A stretch of 64,000 bases of DNA from Pampus argenteus (lineage: Eukaryota > Chordata > Actinopteri > Scombriformes > Stromateidae): positions 10,853,501 to 10,917,500 of the forward strand of contig CM072876.1 in NCBI GenBank assembly GCA_036937835.1. The letters run 5' to 3'. Shown here piece after piece: positions 37,901 through 50,047 of this stretch. Below the pieces are notes generated by a model. The model worked only from the letters and a program-made list of their open reading frames with translations. It was not told where the DNA came from and did no database searches. The translations under genes were made by a program, and so were the position numbers. The number at the start of each line of letters is the position of its first letter. Within the stretch, counting starts at the first letter, position 1.

Positions 37901-40460
37901 AACAAACATTGCACAAGAGGACTTCCAGGAACTTGAGAGAACATGGAGTTGTTTTGCTGTTTAGATCCCTCCAGAGTGACATGAGAAAGAGATTTATAGG
38001 AGGGAGTGTGAGGTTAAATTTGTTTAAGCTCCAGTGCTCTGACACACACCGATTTGGAAAACAGTTGGCAAGTTAACTTGTGAATTAACAGCACATGTAA
38101 GACAGGCGAGAGCTGTAACAATTTACTCGCTGCACTAAAAAAATTCCTCTCCTGGCAATATGAGCTGTTACCAGCAGCCCTGTGTTTCCACAGCACTTGT
38201 GAACCTCATGTACTTCTAATACTTAGGCATATTTTTTTACAGCGATAAAAGGAATTAACACAAGAATACAAAAAAAAGGATGTGGAGCCTCACCAAGCTT
38301 TATTTACATGCGCACCATTTCATTATACAAACTAGATTACAATTCAAAATGGAATACACAGGCAAAATACCCACTAACATCAAGTTGAGAAGAAGCAAGA
38401 TTAATAAAGGGCAAAGTTCAAAGGGCAAAGTTCAGAGGGCATATGGAGGGGAGCTGGCCTGGACCTCTTAACAAGGATGGAGGGGCTCAAGAGGAGATAA
38501 TGAAAAGGAAACTGTCCAAGAGGTGATTAAGGTATCTAGTGGTATGTCTATTTATTTATTTTTGCTTTTCAAAGCTTTAACTTTGCAGGTATTGTGCTGC
38601 AGGTGTATGTGTTGGGCACGAGAAGAGCTGTGCCTGAATGAAGCAGTAGCAGTGAGTGTCAAAGGCCTGTTCCACTATGACTAAGTGTAAACTATCTCCC
38701 CGAATAGCCAACACATTTTACACTGACTGCAAAAAAAAATATGTTAGGAACACCCTCCTGCGGCTGTGATCCCCTTTGCAGTTTATCAGGGATCAATAAC
38801 CCCCTCTTTAAATAGAAAAGATTACAGCGTTCCACTGGATTCGCCTTGTCTATTTTTTCTTCACAGAAAGAGTTTCTGAGATTTAGTGCAATCAGTGTAA
38901 ATCAACTCAAATGCGTAGCAGCTCAGGTGATGGCTCAGGATTCTCCCTGCCAAAAGAAACACGATAATGTTCTGGACATTTTAGATGTGACAAAACGTAG
39001 GAAATCCCAGCTTGTTGTCAGATGACGCTTGAAGCACATCAACGTTGTAACCAGCTGCTCAATGAGAGCACCAGGACGTGTACCTGCTTCACTTGGAATA
39101 AAACAAGTGTGAAGCTGAGGAAACGTCCATCAGGAGGCTTTTCCCTGTGTCCGCGTTGTTGTACACACACACACACACTCGACACAATAAAACCCATTAA
39201 TGTGGGCGGATGGTACAAGTTCAGCCCTGTAAAGCCCTGATTTTAAAAATAGAACCAGAGTGTGTGTGTGTTTGAGTACTGAAGACGCAGGTTACCTCTG
39301 GGTTTTACAATTTCTGTAGAGGGACGGCACCATTTGAAGGGTCGAGGGGTTACAGCTAGGTCATGCACTAAACCTCAGATAGCACAATAGATCATTCTAG
39401 CCAACCATGCACACGCGCTCCTCTGCCTTGGTCTTTAAAGTGATATACACACACACACATCTGTACACTATTATACACAGCGGGGGCAATCCTTTCATGT
39501 TACTACCCCAAGACAGAGAAGGGGTACCACGGTCTCCAGATGCTACAACAATGGTAGTTTTTTTTACCATGTTAAAATCTGGTTCAACAATTTAATTTGC
39601 TGGTAACAGTGTTCCCTCCTACCCAGTGTTGTATCATCATCTTCAACTTTACCTTGCGAGGTATCACAAAATCCAAGGGTCAAGTACTACATGAGTATAT
39701 ATATATATAAGGACATACAGCGAGGATATATGCATTTCACACAATTCATAATGCATAAATACATACATGCATACAGTCGGCTGTGCTGTATGCACCATGA
39801 GGGGTAGTGAGGGATTACACATCCTTCGTGAGATTAATTCAACAGAAATAAACTTTTGTTTTTTTTAGTTTATCCACTGATAAACACATACACGCGCACA
39901 CACACGCACACACACACACTTTCTAACATGTACTCAGGGGATACGAAAAGTCACCTGCAGGAGCACCAGGCGTGTCCACGAGGGATGTGTGTATATGTGT
40001 CATGAGTCTGACAACAAGAGAAAAAAAAAAAAAAGAAGCTATGACACTTAAAATCAAAAATCGCAGACTGCGTTAAAAGTCTTAATCCTGACGTTATCTT
40101 TCTTCCTCCTCTTCATTGTGACGGCCAAAAGTTCACAGGTTACAAGTTCACAAACACAAAGCATTACTGTTTCTATCAAGAAAAGTTTTGTTTTTTTCTT
40201 TCCGTAAATACCATTAGAATGTGACTTGATGTTACTAAAACAGGGAAGCCTCCCTTTTCCCCCCTGAGTGATTCTATATATATATGCATAACAAGCCCCA
40301 CAAGCTCATGACAAGAAAACAGCAGAGCTTAACACAGATCCCTGGTATTCAATTTTCTATCTACGCATGTGTGTGTGTGTGTGTCTGTGTGTAATGTGTA
40401 TGTGCATGTGTGTGTGCTGTGATTTGGCTGCCAGCATATCCTACTGTTTGTTTCAAGTAA

Positions 40461-40468
40461 TTTGGCAA
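40461..40468 (-). promoter_or_regulatory. Second miR-182-type 8-mer site, foxo3 3' UTR
   Basis: The minus strand again reads TTGCCAAA, about 1.26 kb downstream of the first copy in the inferred UTR. Confidence 0.4.
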
Positions 40469-41721
40469 TATACAGAGATAGCTTATTGTCTTACTCAAGA
40501 AACAAGTGGCTTCTAGAGGAATGAGCCTAAAAACAACCCCCCCCACTCCCCTGCCGTCTACAGGTTTTTGACCTCACCGTGCTACGAGTGGCTGCAGCTT
40601 TGGGTTTCTGCAGGTCAATGGTTAAAAACAAACAAAAAAAAAAACACGGCTTGCTTTCAGGACAGGATTCAACACTGTTTACATAGCACCTGTTATGGTG
40701 TGGAAATGTTCACAACCCTAGGACACAGGTATTCATTTTGGCTACATCATATGCTGTGATAAACGACATCAACAGAACTCACCGAAAGCTAAGAAAAACT
40801 AAGACAGACAAGATCTTTCCCTCTCCGTCTTGAACTTTTCCACTTCCCTGCACTGTACAAATATCCGTGATATTTTCTTCCTCTAGTCTTTTTTTTTTTT
40901 CTTCTTCTCTTAAGTTTGATATACACAAAAGATAAAAAATATTTTTTTTTGTAGTATTCAGCTAATTGTAATAAAACCTTCAGTACTGTATACTGCAGGT
41001 AATTTAAAATTCAAGCGATTCATAAGAACAAAAGTGGAAGTGCATGGCATTGAGTTCTGAAATCTTGCAAACTGGGGCAAAATGTCATTCTGTCCGTATG
41101 TGTGTGTATGCAAGATACTCCATTTCCATCTTTTAATTTCATCACTACACCAAATTTTCTTTCTGTACAGACATGTATGATGCAGAAACAATATTGATAA
41201 AATAAGAAAATCCCCCCAAAACACTGAACATTTAAAATCACTAAAGTGAACAGAGGGATTCTTTTTTTTTTTTCAACATATCACATTGCATGAAACCACT
41301 GGATCAGATTTACACCACATCACTTCTTGATTTCATTATACACTTGTGTCTTTTTAAAAAAAAAAAAATCTTCAACGGGAACAACTGCACCGTGCACTCC
41401 TTCCATCTTTGCTTGATATTTAGTTCTTGTGTTCCGCCCGAAACCCCTTCTGATGAGCAGTGTCTCTTTGATATCAACAGACTGGGTGTCAAAGGAAAAC
41501 ATTGCATAATTCTAAGATTTGTGAGTTTGTTGTGATTGTTTGACATAGCTTTCTTTTTTGTTGTTGTTGTTTCACAGGAGGCTTTGAGAGGGCTGATGTG
41601 CAGCATCTCTAGAGTCTGTCGGATCTTTCAGGGGGTTCACCAGTGTGGGAGCGAAGGTAAAGCTCTCGAGAAGTCTTCTGTAAACACAGGGTTTGTATTT
41701 TTATGTTGTGCTGATGGCAGG

Positions 41722-41729
41722 TTTGGCAA
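41722..41729 (-). promoter_or_regulatory. miR-182-type 8-mer target site, foxo3 3' UTR
   Basis: The minus strand reads TTGCCAAA, complementary to the miR-182-5p seed with A opposite position 1. It would lie about 50 bases into the 3' UTR exon. FOXO3 is a published miR-182 target in mammals. Confidence 0.45.
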
Positions 41730-41839
41730 AAAATGATGGTGTGTGTCTGATTTTCTCTTGCACTACACAGTTCAGACCTGGAAAAATAAAGGAGATTAGA
41801 TGGTTATGTCGGTGTGTTTGAAAGCAAGAAAAAGATCTT

Positions 41840-42085
41840 TTCTGAAACGTTTCTATTATTTTCATTATCAATTAATCTGTTAAATATTTTCATGACTAAT
41901 GAAATAATTGTTTTGTCTATAAAATTTCAAAAAAAAAAAAAAAAAATCCATACTTTTTTAAAGCACAAGGTGATACAGAAAATGACACAGAAAAGCTTCT
42001 CACATTTGAGAAAAATGACTGACATGATTTTTTTTTTCGACCACTGAAATCATTTTCTGTTGCGTGATTGTTGCAGCGCTAATCT
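41840..42085 (+). mobile_element. Interspersed repeat copy between the foxo3 stop and its 3' UTR exon
   Basis: It contains CATTATCAATTAATCTGTTA, then TTGTCTATAAAATTTC, and ends GATTGTTGCAGCGCTAAT, the same order of modules as the copy at 27440. It fills most of the short intron between the foxo3 stop-codon exon and the inferred 3' UTR exon. Confidence 0.45.
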
Positions 42086-42129
42086 GTCACGTGATTTACA
42101 CCCTTGCACACACGCTCAAACACACATAC

Positions 42130-42152
42130 CTGCACTGCTCCTTCCCGGCCTC
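42130..42152 (-). other. foxo3: foxo3 proximal 3' UTR up to a post-stop splice donor
   Basis: After the stop come 23 bases and then a donor GTGCAG-GTATGTG at 42130/42129. Mammalian FOXO genes also carry a separate 3' UTR exon, so splicing here is expected. The junction is under 50 bases from the stop, so it should not trigger nonsense-mediated decay. Confidence 0.6.
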
Positions 42153-43598
42153 TCAGCCAGGTACCCAGCTCTGAGAGGTCTGCTTGGTGCTTGTGAAATT
42201 GCCAACTCCATTCATGTTGGCCAGAGAGTCAAAGTTAAAGTCCAGGCCATCTGCATCCATCAGCTCGTTCCTGATGATGGAGTCCATATCACACTCTAGG
42301 CTGCCATTAAACATGTCCAAGTCCAGATCTGTGGGAAAACGGTCCTGGCAGATCCCCCCACCGCTGCTAACTGTTCCATTCAGGAAGATCGATGTGTCGA
42401 TCTGCATGGAGGAGGAACCATTTCCTCCCAAAGGTGAGAGCAAGAGTTGCTGCTTGGCATTAGCTAGCACATTAGCCTCATTGACCAAGTTCAGGCCTCC
42501 ATTCAGGGACCTCTGGTTGTGGTTGTTACTTTGCAGTATCTCCCCTTGGCTGCTTTGAAGTCCACCAGTGGTCCCAAAGGTCATTATTGGATCATTACGG
42601 AGCATGAGGCCACGGCGGGAATTCTGGGAGATGACGGCAGCAGCACTGGCCTGTGACATCAGTGGGTCAGACTGGGTCATCATGACATCGCTGTGGCTGT
42701 GGCCGTCAGAGTTGAGCAGGTCTTGTAGCGTTTGGCTGCCAAAGCGGGACATGCTGATGCTGGAGAAGGAAGTCTGCTTGTTCTCCTGGATGGTCTGCAT
42801 GGGGGATGGACGCAGAGAAGAGCCTGTTGTGTGGGGGCCGAAGATGGAGTTACTGTAGCCGTTTCCTCCACCATTAGAGGAAGTGTTGGAGGAAGGAGTG
42901 GATGTGGAGGAAGGTGATCCAAGCCCGTTGGGTTTGGACACAAAACTGAACCCTGAGGAACCATTTGAAGGGGCTTGTCCAGGAGTGGTTGGCACCAGGT
43001 TGATGTTATCCAGCAACTCATCCATCAGGTCATCTGTAAGTCCGTCGTTCAGGTTCATGGTACCTGCCAGATCTGCAAGACGGGGCAGCTCAGCCGGCAT
43101 GGCCTTCCCATTGGCCACATTCGTCGTGTTGCCAGGAGACAGTGCTCTGCCAGGACTGGAGTAGATCATAGGCGAGAGAGGGGGCTCGTCATCAGGCACC
43201 TCATCGAGCTCTGGGTTGGCCAGGATGGGTGAGAGGCGGCCACTCAGCGTGCTGGCATTGGAGTTTGTGCGAGAGCGGAAGTCTGTCCAAGCATCAAGCT
43301 CCTCGCTGCTGCGTGACGTTGGGCTTCCAGGCCACTTGGAGAGACCTGAAGGACTGTCTCCACCACCTTCTCCAGCCGCAGCGGCTGCTGCTTGCAGGGC
43401 GGCCTTCTTCTTAGCAGCACGGCCTCGGGCGGACTTGGTATACTTGTTGCTGTTGTCCATGGAGACTGCACGCCGGCGAGGAGCTTTGCCGCCCTTCCCT
43501 CCCTCTGGGTTGATCATCCACCAGGAACTCTTCCCTGTTCCCTCATTCTGGACGCGGATGAAACGGCTGTGGAGGGAAAGGTTGTGCCGGATGGAATT
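42153..43598 (-). CDS. foxo3: Forkhead box O3, second coding exon to stop (481 aa), partial gene
   Basis: FOXO3 is a transcription factor for stress resistance, apoptosis and atrophy genes, excluded from the nucleus after Akt phosphorylation. The exon opens in phase 0 at the forkhead recognition helix (NSIRHNLSLH), the classic FOXO intron position, equivalent to human residue 208. In order it shows the forkhead wing (SSWWMINPEGG); the second Akt site RRRAVS with Ser at exon residue 46 (human Ser253); the basic NLS stretch RGRAAKKK; the third Akt/14-3-3 site RSRTNS with Ser at about 113 (human Ser315); a Ser/Asn-rich linker; and the acidic activation segment ECDMDSIIRNELMDADGLDF, ending SQSWVPG like human FOXO3. 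Length is close to the 466 residues of the human equivalent. The N-terminus, first Akt site and first half of the forkhead lie on an exon beyond 64000. The FOXO3 assignment rests on the C-terminus and on synteny. Confidence 0.97.
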   Translation of the reverse strand, partial: NSIRHNLSLHSRFIRVQNEGTGKSSWWMINPEGGKGGKAPRRRAVSMDNSNKYTKSARGRAAKKKAALQAAAAAAGEGGGDSPSGLSKWPGSPTSRSSEELDAWTDFRSRTNSNASTLSGRLSPILANPELDEVPDDEPPLSPMIYSSPGRALSPGNTTNVANGKAMPAELPRLADLAGTMNLNDGLTDDLMDELLDNINLVPTTPGQAPSNGSSGFSFVSKPNGLGSPSSTSTPSSNTSSNGGGNGYSNSIFGPHTTGSSLRPSPMQTIQENKQTSFSSISMSRFGSQTLQDLLNSDGHSHSDVMMTQSDPLMSQASAAAVISQNSRRGLMLRNDPIMTFGTTGGLQSSQGEILQSNNHNQRSLNGGLNLVNEANVLANAKQQLLLSPLGGNGSSSMQIDTSIFLNGTVSSGGGICQDRFPTDLDLDMFNGSLECDMDSIIRNELMDADGLDFNFDSLANMNGVGNFTSTKQTSQSWVPG

Positions 43599-45940
43599 CT
43601 GTAACACAAAAGGGAGAAAGAGAAGAGATTGTGTTGAGCGATGTGCGCAAAATCCTTTTAAAACAATTACTTAAACAATGACTGTCATAATATTGATTTA
43701 TTGTATTCTTTCTTTTCTCTTGCCAATACAACACTTAGTGAATACCTATCATTAAGTCCAACAACTCTAAACCATACACCACCCACTACTAATGATTCTG
43801 CAGCAATGTACAACAGTTGCTTTTGGTGACTAGAAACAAAAACACAGCAAAAAGCCCATTGTTCCAATTGTTCATCAACTAAATATAGACAGGAACACAA
43901 ATGTGCAGCAGCACTTAGTGCTGATGTCTGCATTGTACCAACTGTAGGTTTTGTGTTGTGAGTATAAAAGAGAAAAGAGAGACAGTAGGCTACAATCAAG
44001 CGTCTCCTCGATTATGAATGACACATACAAAGAGCGCCTCTGTTGCCCAAGGACCGCATTCTGTGTCAGATCATGTGTGCTTGTACATTCCTATGTGTGG
44101 CTGGTGTATATTGATCAACTCTGAGTTCCTTCCTTGTAGAAACCCAAGAGTCTCATTGTGGGAATCAAGAGTTTTATTCACAACACAGGGATGTACTATA
44201 TGTACACATCAAAGGTCTGAAGCATGATATAACATCCCTGTTGAATCACTTGTTGCCTCACTGCTCTCTTTGTTAACATACAAATCTGATTTTTTTCAAT
44301 TTTTCATATATATAATGTGATGTGTGATATGTGAGCTACATGTGTGCATTCTGGTAGAGGCGCATGTATTTTCTTTTATAAACCTTAGTGATATTTCAGT
44401 CAAATTAATAACCTGGGGGGGACCAGAACAAGAAGGGGTTGAAATCAGAGATGGCTTGTTTTGAGGATATAATGGAATCATTAGTGAACCACCGGGGATT
44501 TCAGTTTGATGTCACAAAGTTCGGTTTGATTTAAACCACATGGAGAGAAACAGGCCGGGAAACCCTATTACAGTTTCATGAAATTACAGCACTATTTAAA
44601 CAAGAGTTTTATTGTGTGTCATTCTGGGTTCCATTTGATATGATGTACAACACGTTTACACTACAGAGATGTTAATTCAGTTACTACTCGATTTCTGTAA
44701 TCGATTAGTGCAGGTTAAAGGAAGGACTATATGCTATAAGATAAGGCTTTACAGTTATTTGAACTTAAAATTCCTACCTCACTCCTATTTATATATTACA
44801 CCCATGCACATGTCCATCTGGACCACCCCTCCCTTTACACAAACACCCATCCACCCACCCACACAAATACACACTTTCAGCCATCTGGTTACTGAAGAAG
44901 ACCTCATTTCATGTTTCTTAAATGGCATAATGATGATACATAAATGTTGAGACGAATTATAGTCCAACAGTCATTTATGCACCAGCTGTTTTAACATGTA
45001 AAAGATGCAACTGCGTTAACAAAAATAGGCTTCAGTATGAAATAAAAAAAGAATTAGTTTATTATGAGCCTTTTGTCTTGATTTTTGTCTCCCTTTCTTC
45101 TTTTCCTTCCTCTTCTTGTGCCTCATAACCTACTGAAGGCCTCATTAAACTCACTACTTTGCCTCCTTCTCTTTCCATACCTCCTCCCTCTTCCGCAGTT
45201 TCTGTTGTTTCACAAACACATGGATCTTATGGGCCCTGAGGGATTCTGGGGTTATGTTATATCCTCCCATATAAACAAACCAACCACCATCCACAACATG
45301 CATTCATTTTCCCACTATGTTTTCCACCTATGTATATTTTTACTCCCTAAAACAGAACAGATTTCTTGGATCAAACTGGCCAGGGCCAAAATTTTCAAGT
45401 TTTTGTGGGAATCACAATATTGTTTTCCATAATGCATGTCCCGCCTTTCCTGGGCAACAGTTTACAGACAATTTGGTCAGGATTGTTATTCTGGTCAAAG
45501 TTCAATCAGAGAGGAGAGAAAGCAGGCTTAAATTACAGTTTTGAATGCTACATTGGTTTCATCTCTGGGGTCACACTGAACCTATGAGTTTGTGCCTGTG
45601 TACTGCACTATGGGCATGTATGTGTGTGTTTTATGCCAATGACAGTTTTGCAGGCTCTGTTTTGCAACTGCAAATGCAAAAGTTGTTTCTGCAGTATTGT
45701 GTGCTTGTTGTGCATTAGCAAATCCATAAAACATTGCATTAAACCATGGATTGGACCAATGGAGTGTGTATGTGAATGCATGTTTCCTAACTGTGCGCGT
45801 GTGTGTGTGTGTGTATGCATGTGCAGGCGGGTGTGTATTCTGTGCAATTAGGTAAAATGAGAAGAGATACCAGAGAGACCAGTGTTTATCCTGTGCCAGC
45901 ATCCCTTGAGGCATGACGTAATGCTGCCTTATTACAGAAC

Positions 45941-45945
<5 letters not shown>

Positions 45946-45979
<34 letters not shown>
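45946..45979 (+). repeat. CA array in foxo3 intron
   Basis: About 17 units. It creates the long chance minus-strand frame at 45582-46127. Confidence 0.85.
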
Positions 45980-45986
<7 letters not shown>

Positions 45987-47173
45987 CACTAAATGTTTCC
46001 ATCTGCCAGGGAGATGTAAATAATGGCTGCAGATAGACTTAGTAAAGGGAAAAGATAACTTTTTGGCGGGATAAATGAGAGCACAATGAATGTAATGTGA
46101 GTTTCCTTCTCCCTCTGTTGTAAACATTTACCTGCCAGCACCTGACACTTCATCAATCCTTCTTCCTCGCTTCAACCTACAACCTCCGACTCCCTCCTCC
46201 AACAAAGCCACTTGTTTAATGTTTCTCTTTTCTGTGCCACTGCACATATCCTTCAAATTTCATGTGAGATATTTCTAACTCGGTGTGATGGAGCAGCATA
46301 AAAGGAAATAAGACTATCTACAACTGAAGCATAGACTGTGAAAAAGAAGAGTGAGTGGGTGATGGTGAGGAAGAGGGTGAGAAGATGATGATTGTAAGAT
46401 GAAAGAAAGAGAAATGTGCATTCTATATGTTACTATTACAAGGGATGCACTGACTGGATATGTGTCATTCTGGGTTCCATTTGTATGATGTACAACACGT
46501 GCTCCCACACACTCACTATGTACCAACTTTGATGATACATTTTCCTAAAGGTTTTTTCAAATGCACCACAAATGAAATGTCATTCACCATCATTGTGTTT
46601 GGGTTGAGAAAAAGTCCAAGTAATGGAGATCTTATAAAACCATCTGCATGGCTGATATATGCGATAAATGGAAAATATGTTTGTGTTGTTTTTTTTTGGT
46701 GATTTCAGTGGACTGACCATTTAGCCATTTGTGATTTGATTTGTTCGCATTCAGTCATGCGGATATCATTCCCAGCTGCCATGATTCTTGATGTATTTAC
46801 TACTTGTGTTATTTATTTATCATGTGTTTGCATAAAGCAAACCTTAGATTACTTTTAAATACTTGGGTTTGACAACAGCCTTTACTTTTCACCAAACATA
46901 TTAATATCTCTTGTCAAATGATCTGGAAAACGCCCCTGAGCCGTTTTCATAACAGACACATGGGATTTCCCTATTCTGTGCAATATAAATCCTGTGGCTC
47001 AGATTTAAAATCCATCACCAAACTGTCATATCTACATCTCCCCTTAATAAAGAAAATGAATGTAATTGCTGAAATCAATATATAGCATTACAGCTACATT
47101 TCTAGGAATGTGCCGCTTTATTTATTACGATTTTATGTCAGAATTTCAGAATTTGTGAAGCCTCAGAGGCATT

Positions 47174-47176
<3 letters not shown>

Positions 47177-47212
<36 letters not shown>
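47177..47212 (+). repeat. CA array in foxo3 intron
   Basis: About 18 units. Confidence 0.85.
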
Positions 47213-47214
<2 letters not shown>

Positions 47215-47779
47215 TGGCACATCACAATATAAGTGGGATATGCGTACTACTGTTGCTCCTTTGGGGTATTCCCAAAGCCCATTAATAGAAGCAGCTCACT
47301 GACAGCAGCTCTGATTCATACCTCCTACTATGCAGTCATGATAGCTAAACAACACACATACACACATACACTAGCACAGCTTGCAGCAACAAACCTTCCA
47401 AGGATTAATGACGCTGCTCAGATAAGCTAATTTTAGATATTTTTTTTTTTCAACTTCTCTTCACTCCTCTTTCCTCACACATTTATGTTAATGTTGTGGA
47501 CCAAAGGTAGATAATTATAATAATAAAAAATAAAAGTCTGTTTAATCTTGTTGTAATTATCTCAATTTCTCTGAGTTGACCTGCTTCGGCTCGACCCTTG
47601 AAATAAAAAAGAACTTTGCCAACTTTGTAAAATTGCCAAAACAGTAAGCTGAAAGACATTAAAACTCTCCTTGAAATTGAAGGTGATTTAGGTGATAATT
47701 CTGTGTTCATCATTATGAGGTATATACAGCACGTGAAGTCATATGACTCTTAATACGTGTCATCTCTATTATAAGATAC

Positions 47780-47935
47780 CTGCACTGATTTCTTTTCTGC
47801 ACTGTACTGTTTTTTACACTCCTATTTCTTATTATTACTTTACTGCGTTTTTGGTGACACTGTAAGAGCATCCCCCAACTTTCATTGTACCCCCCAGTAC
47901 AATGACAATAAAGATGATTCTGATTTTAATATAAA
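47780..47935 (+). mobile_element. LINE-like 3' tail
   Basis: The sequence TTTCATTGTACC...CAGTACAATGACAATAAAGATGATTCTGATT is typical of the 3' ends of L2/CR1-type LINEs in fish, which end in short ATTCT-like repeats. Only the tail is present; no reverse transcriptase frame. Confidence 0.45.
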
Positions 47936-48477
47936 AAAAATATATAGAGCATAGCTGTATTGAATTGGTTTGGCCACTGTCTTTTACCTTTGCAAAATCT
48001 GCAATTCCCTCAAACCACTGCAGCAGAAAGCCTTTTCACTATTTAAAAATTGTACATTACATACTGTATATTCATTTATCAAAACAGTTTGTTTCTTATG
48101 ACATAAGAATACAAATGTAGTTGTCCATGACATTCCCAAACCCACTTTTAGTGTAGTTACTATGCTCCTAGAAGACTTGTCAAGTAATTATTTAATCATT
48201 TTATCACTTTTTATCACATTCTGTGTCTTACTTAGTTACTTAATTGAATTTCATCCCTCATCCCCATCGTATCTGATATCAAATGAAGTGCTTTGTCTGT
48301 TGGTGTTTTCTGTGAATGCAGGATCTGATGTTAGAAACTCCATCTCCACTGGTCTAGAAAACACTGAGTCAACAATGTCAACTGTTCATGAAACCGGTTA
48401 TCCAGCTTCATCGGTGTTACATTTTTGAAGTTACTAACTCTGACGAAGCTGAACTGGCCTTATGACAAGGGCCCCAG

Positions 48478-48480
<3 letters not shown>

Positions 48481-48512
<32 letters not shown>
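48481..48512 (+). repeat. GT array in foxo3 intron
   Basis: About 16 units followed by an interrupted tail. Confidence 0.85.
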
Positions 48513-48514
<2 letters not shown>

Positions 48515-50016
48515 TGTGTGTGCACCAGCTGCAGCCAGAGCTCAGGAACACAGAGGTCTTTTTGTCCATCAGCAACATGTGGGAACAATTAATCACTGTC
48601 AGCAACCACGCTAGGAATCTCTGTCGCTTCTTTTCTTTCTCATTATTCTGAGTTTTGACGGTGCGTAGGTGGGAACTCTCTTTTTGTATTTATGTAAATC
48701 TGTATGTAGATATTGTGTGTGCATTGACAATTTTGAGGAGGCATTTTAGGCAAGGAAACTTTAAGCCTATTGTGCGGAGATTATATTGCTTGGGTTTTTT
48801 TTTTACGCCAAAATTAAATGCAATAAATGTACAGTAATTAATACTTCAGACCTGTGAGGCAGATTCCTCTCATTGGCCGAGATGATTATGAGAGTGCTTT
48901 CTAATTGGATGTAGCTGGGCTACTTCCAGCAGTGGTGATTGGCCTGCGTAGCCAGGCAGTGCAGTGAAGGAAGGATCTGCATGGTGTTGCAAGTGTATTT
49001 CATCACCCAGCTACAGCACACATCTGAACTTCAATGTATGAACAAGGTCATTTTCATTTTGCCGGGTTCCTGTATGTGTGTGTGTACACCAGGAGAAACA
49101 TTTTACCTTAACCGAACTATCACGCAACCTTTCCATTGTACAGAAATGCAGAAAAAAACCCTAACAAACAAACAACAACAAAAAAACAGTACACACATTC
49201 ACTGCTCCTCATGTTTTGTTATTCAGAAAAGTGTTGGGTTAGAGGGTTACAATGTCAAGGAGTCAAGAGACAGCAACAGGTCAAAGGTCAAAGTTCTCTG
49301 AGGTTGCAGCTCTCGCCTCATACATCTATGTCCCACCCCTTTAACCCTGTTGCAACTGTTGTGATTGGTCCTACTTGGTGACCTGAGCCTCACACCTCTA
49401 GTGTACTTAACCACCCACTGACACAGTGTGCATGTGTGTAAGACTCTTGGCCAAACCTAATCACACTCAGTCATTACGTAAACCAGCACTAATCTGAGTC
49501 TAATGTCAACAGTGACTGTTGCTGGGTCAAGAGGACAACTTGCGCAACATCAGTTGTCATTTAATTGGGACTGACAACGGATTGTGGTTAAATAAATTCC
49601 CAGAAGTGTTCTTTCTTTAGACAATGCAAACAAGATTAACTTTGTGCAAACAGGCGACAGATAGCATCCCAGCAAACAATGATTTTAAAATGTTACAAAA
49701 AAGCAAACATAATAACCAGTTTTTTGTTTGTTAGATATGAGAAAATTGGAAGAAAAAGACAGCAACGAAGTGTGCCCCTGAATGTCTCTCTCTAAAAAAA
49801 CTGTGACATAAGTTGTGGCAACAGGTGTATATATCTAACATGCATGCAAAGATGATTTCCATCTGTGTGAGCTGAAAAGGTGAGCAGTGAAAGTGGTGGT
49901 GATCTTTGACATGTGTAAGGGGTTTATAAATAAAAACACTGGCTGGTCTGCATTAACACTGCTGAGAGAGGACAGTTATTTATATTGTGACCGTACACAC
50001 GCAGACACACACAGAC

Positions 50017-50047
<31 letters not shown>

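Larger units (their letters stand above)
25401..38279. other. armc2-foxo3 intergenic region
   Basis: No frame here shows protein-like conservation or splicing that I recognise. Contents seen: a promoter-like patch with a YY1-type motif and a perfect minus-strand donor (26312-26333); a patch with CACATGGCGGCT and an X-box-like motif (27040-27221); repeats at 27440-27560 and 28360-28440; CA/GT arrays at 30957-30987, 31928-31950 and 34010-34036; a short hairpin at 31641-31675; and a possible solo LTR at about 34590-34910. The remainder is AT-rich with nothing notable. Confidence 0.6.
38280..41777 (-). other. foxo3: Probable foxo3 3' UTR exon
   Basis: An acceptor (pyrimidine-rich TTTTTCCAG) on the minus strand places the exon start at 41777, about 350 bases past the post-stop donor. 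From there no minus-strand AATAAA was noticed until the doublet AATAAATAAA at 38551-38560; a further AATAAA lies at 38299-38304, overlapping a Pumilio-type TGTAAATA (38301-38308). A UTR of 3.2-3.5 kb is in line with the long mammalian FOXO3 3' UTR. Two 8-mer matches to the miR-182 seed lie inside. Exon limits are inferred. Confidence 0.5.

Noticed and set aside
38408..38435. Tandem AGGGCAAAGTTCA unit near the foxo3 UTR end, resembling a DR1 nuclear receptor site
   Set aside because: GGCAAAGTTCA is close to a DR1 half-site pattern and occurs twice, but in transcribed 3' sequence with no other support; most likely a small tandem duplication.
42184..43674. Several long plus-strand frames (up to 152 codons) opposite foxo3
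   Set aside because: Antisense shadows of the GC-rich foxo3 coding exon.
45582..46127. 181-codon minus-strand frame
   Set aside because: Its length depends on a CA/GT array read as Val-Cys repeats, with no recognisable domain and no splice context; it lies within the foxo3 intron.
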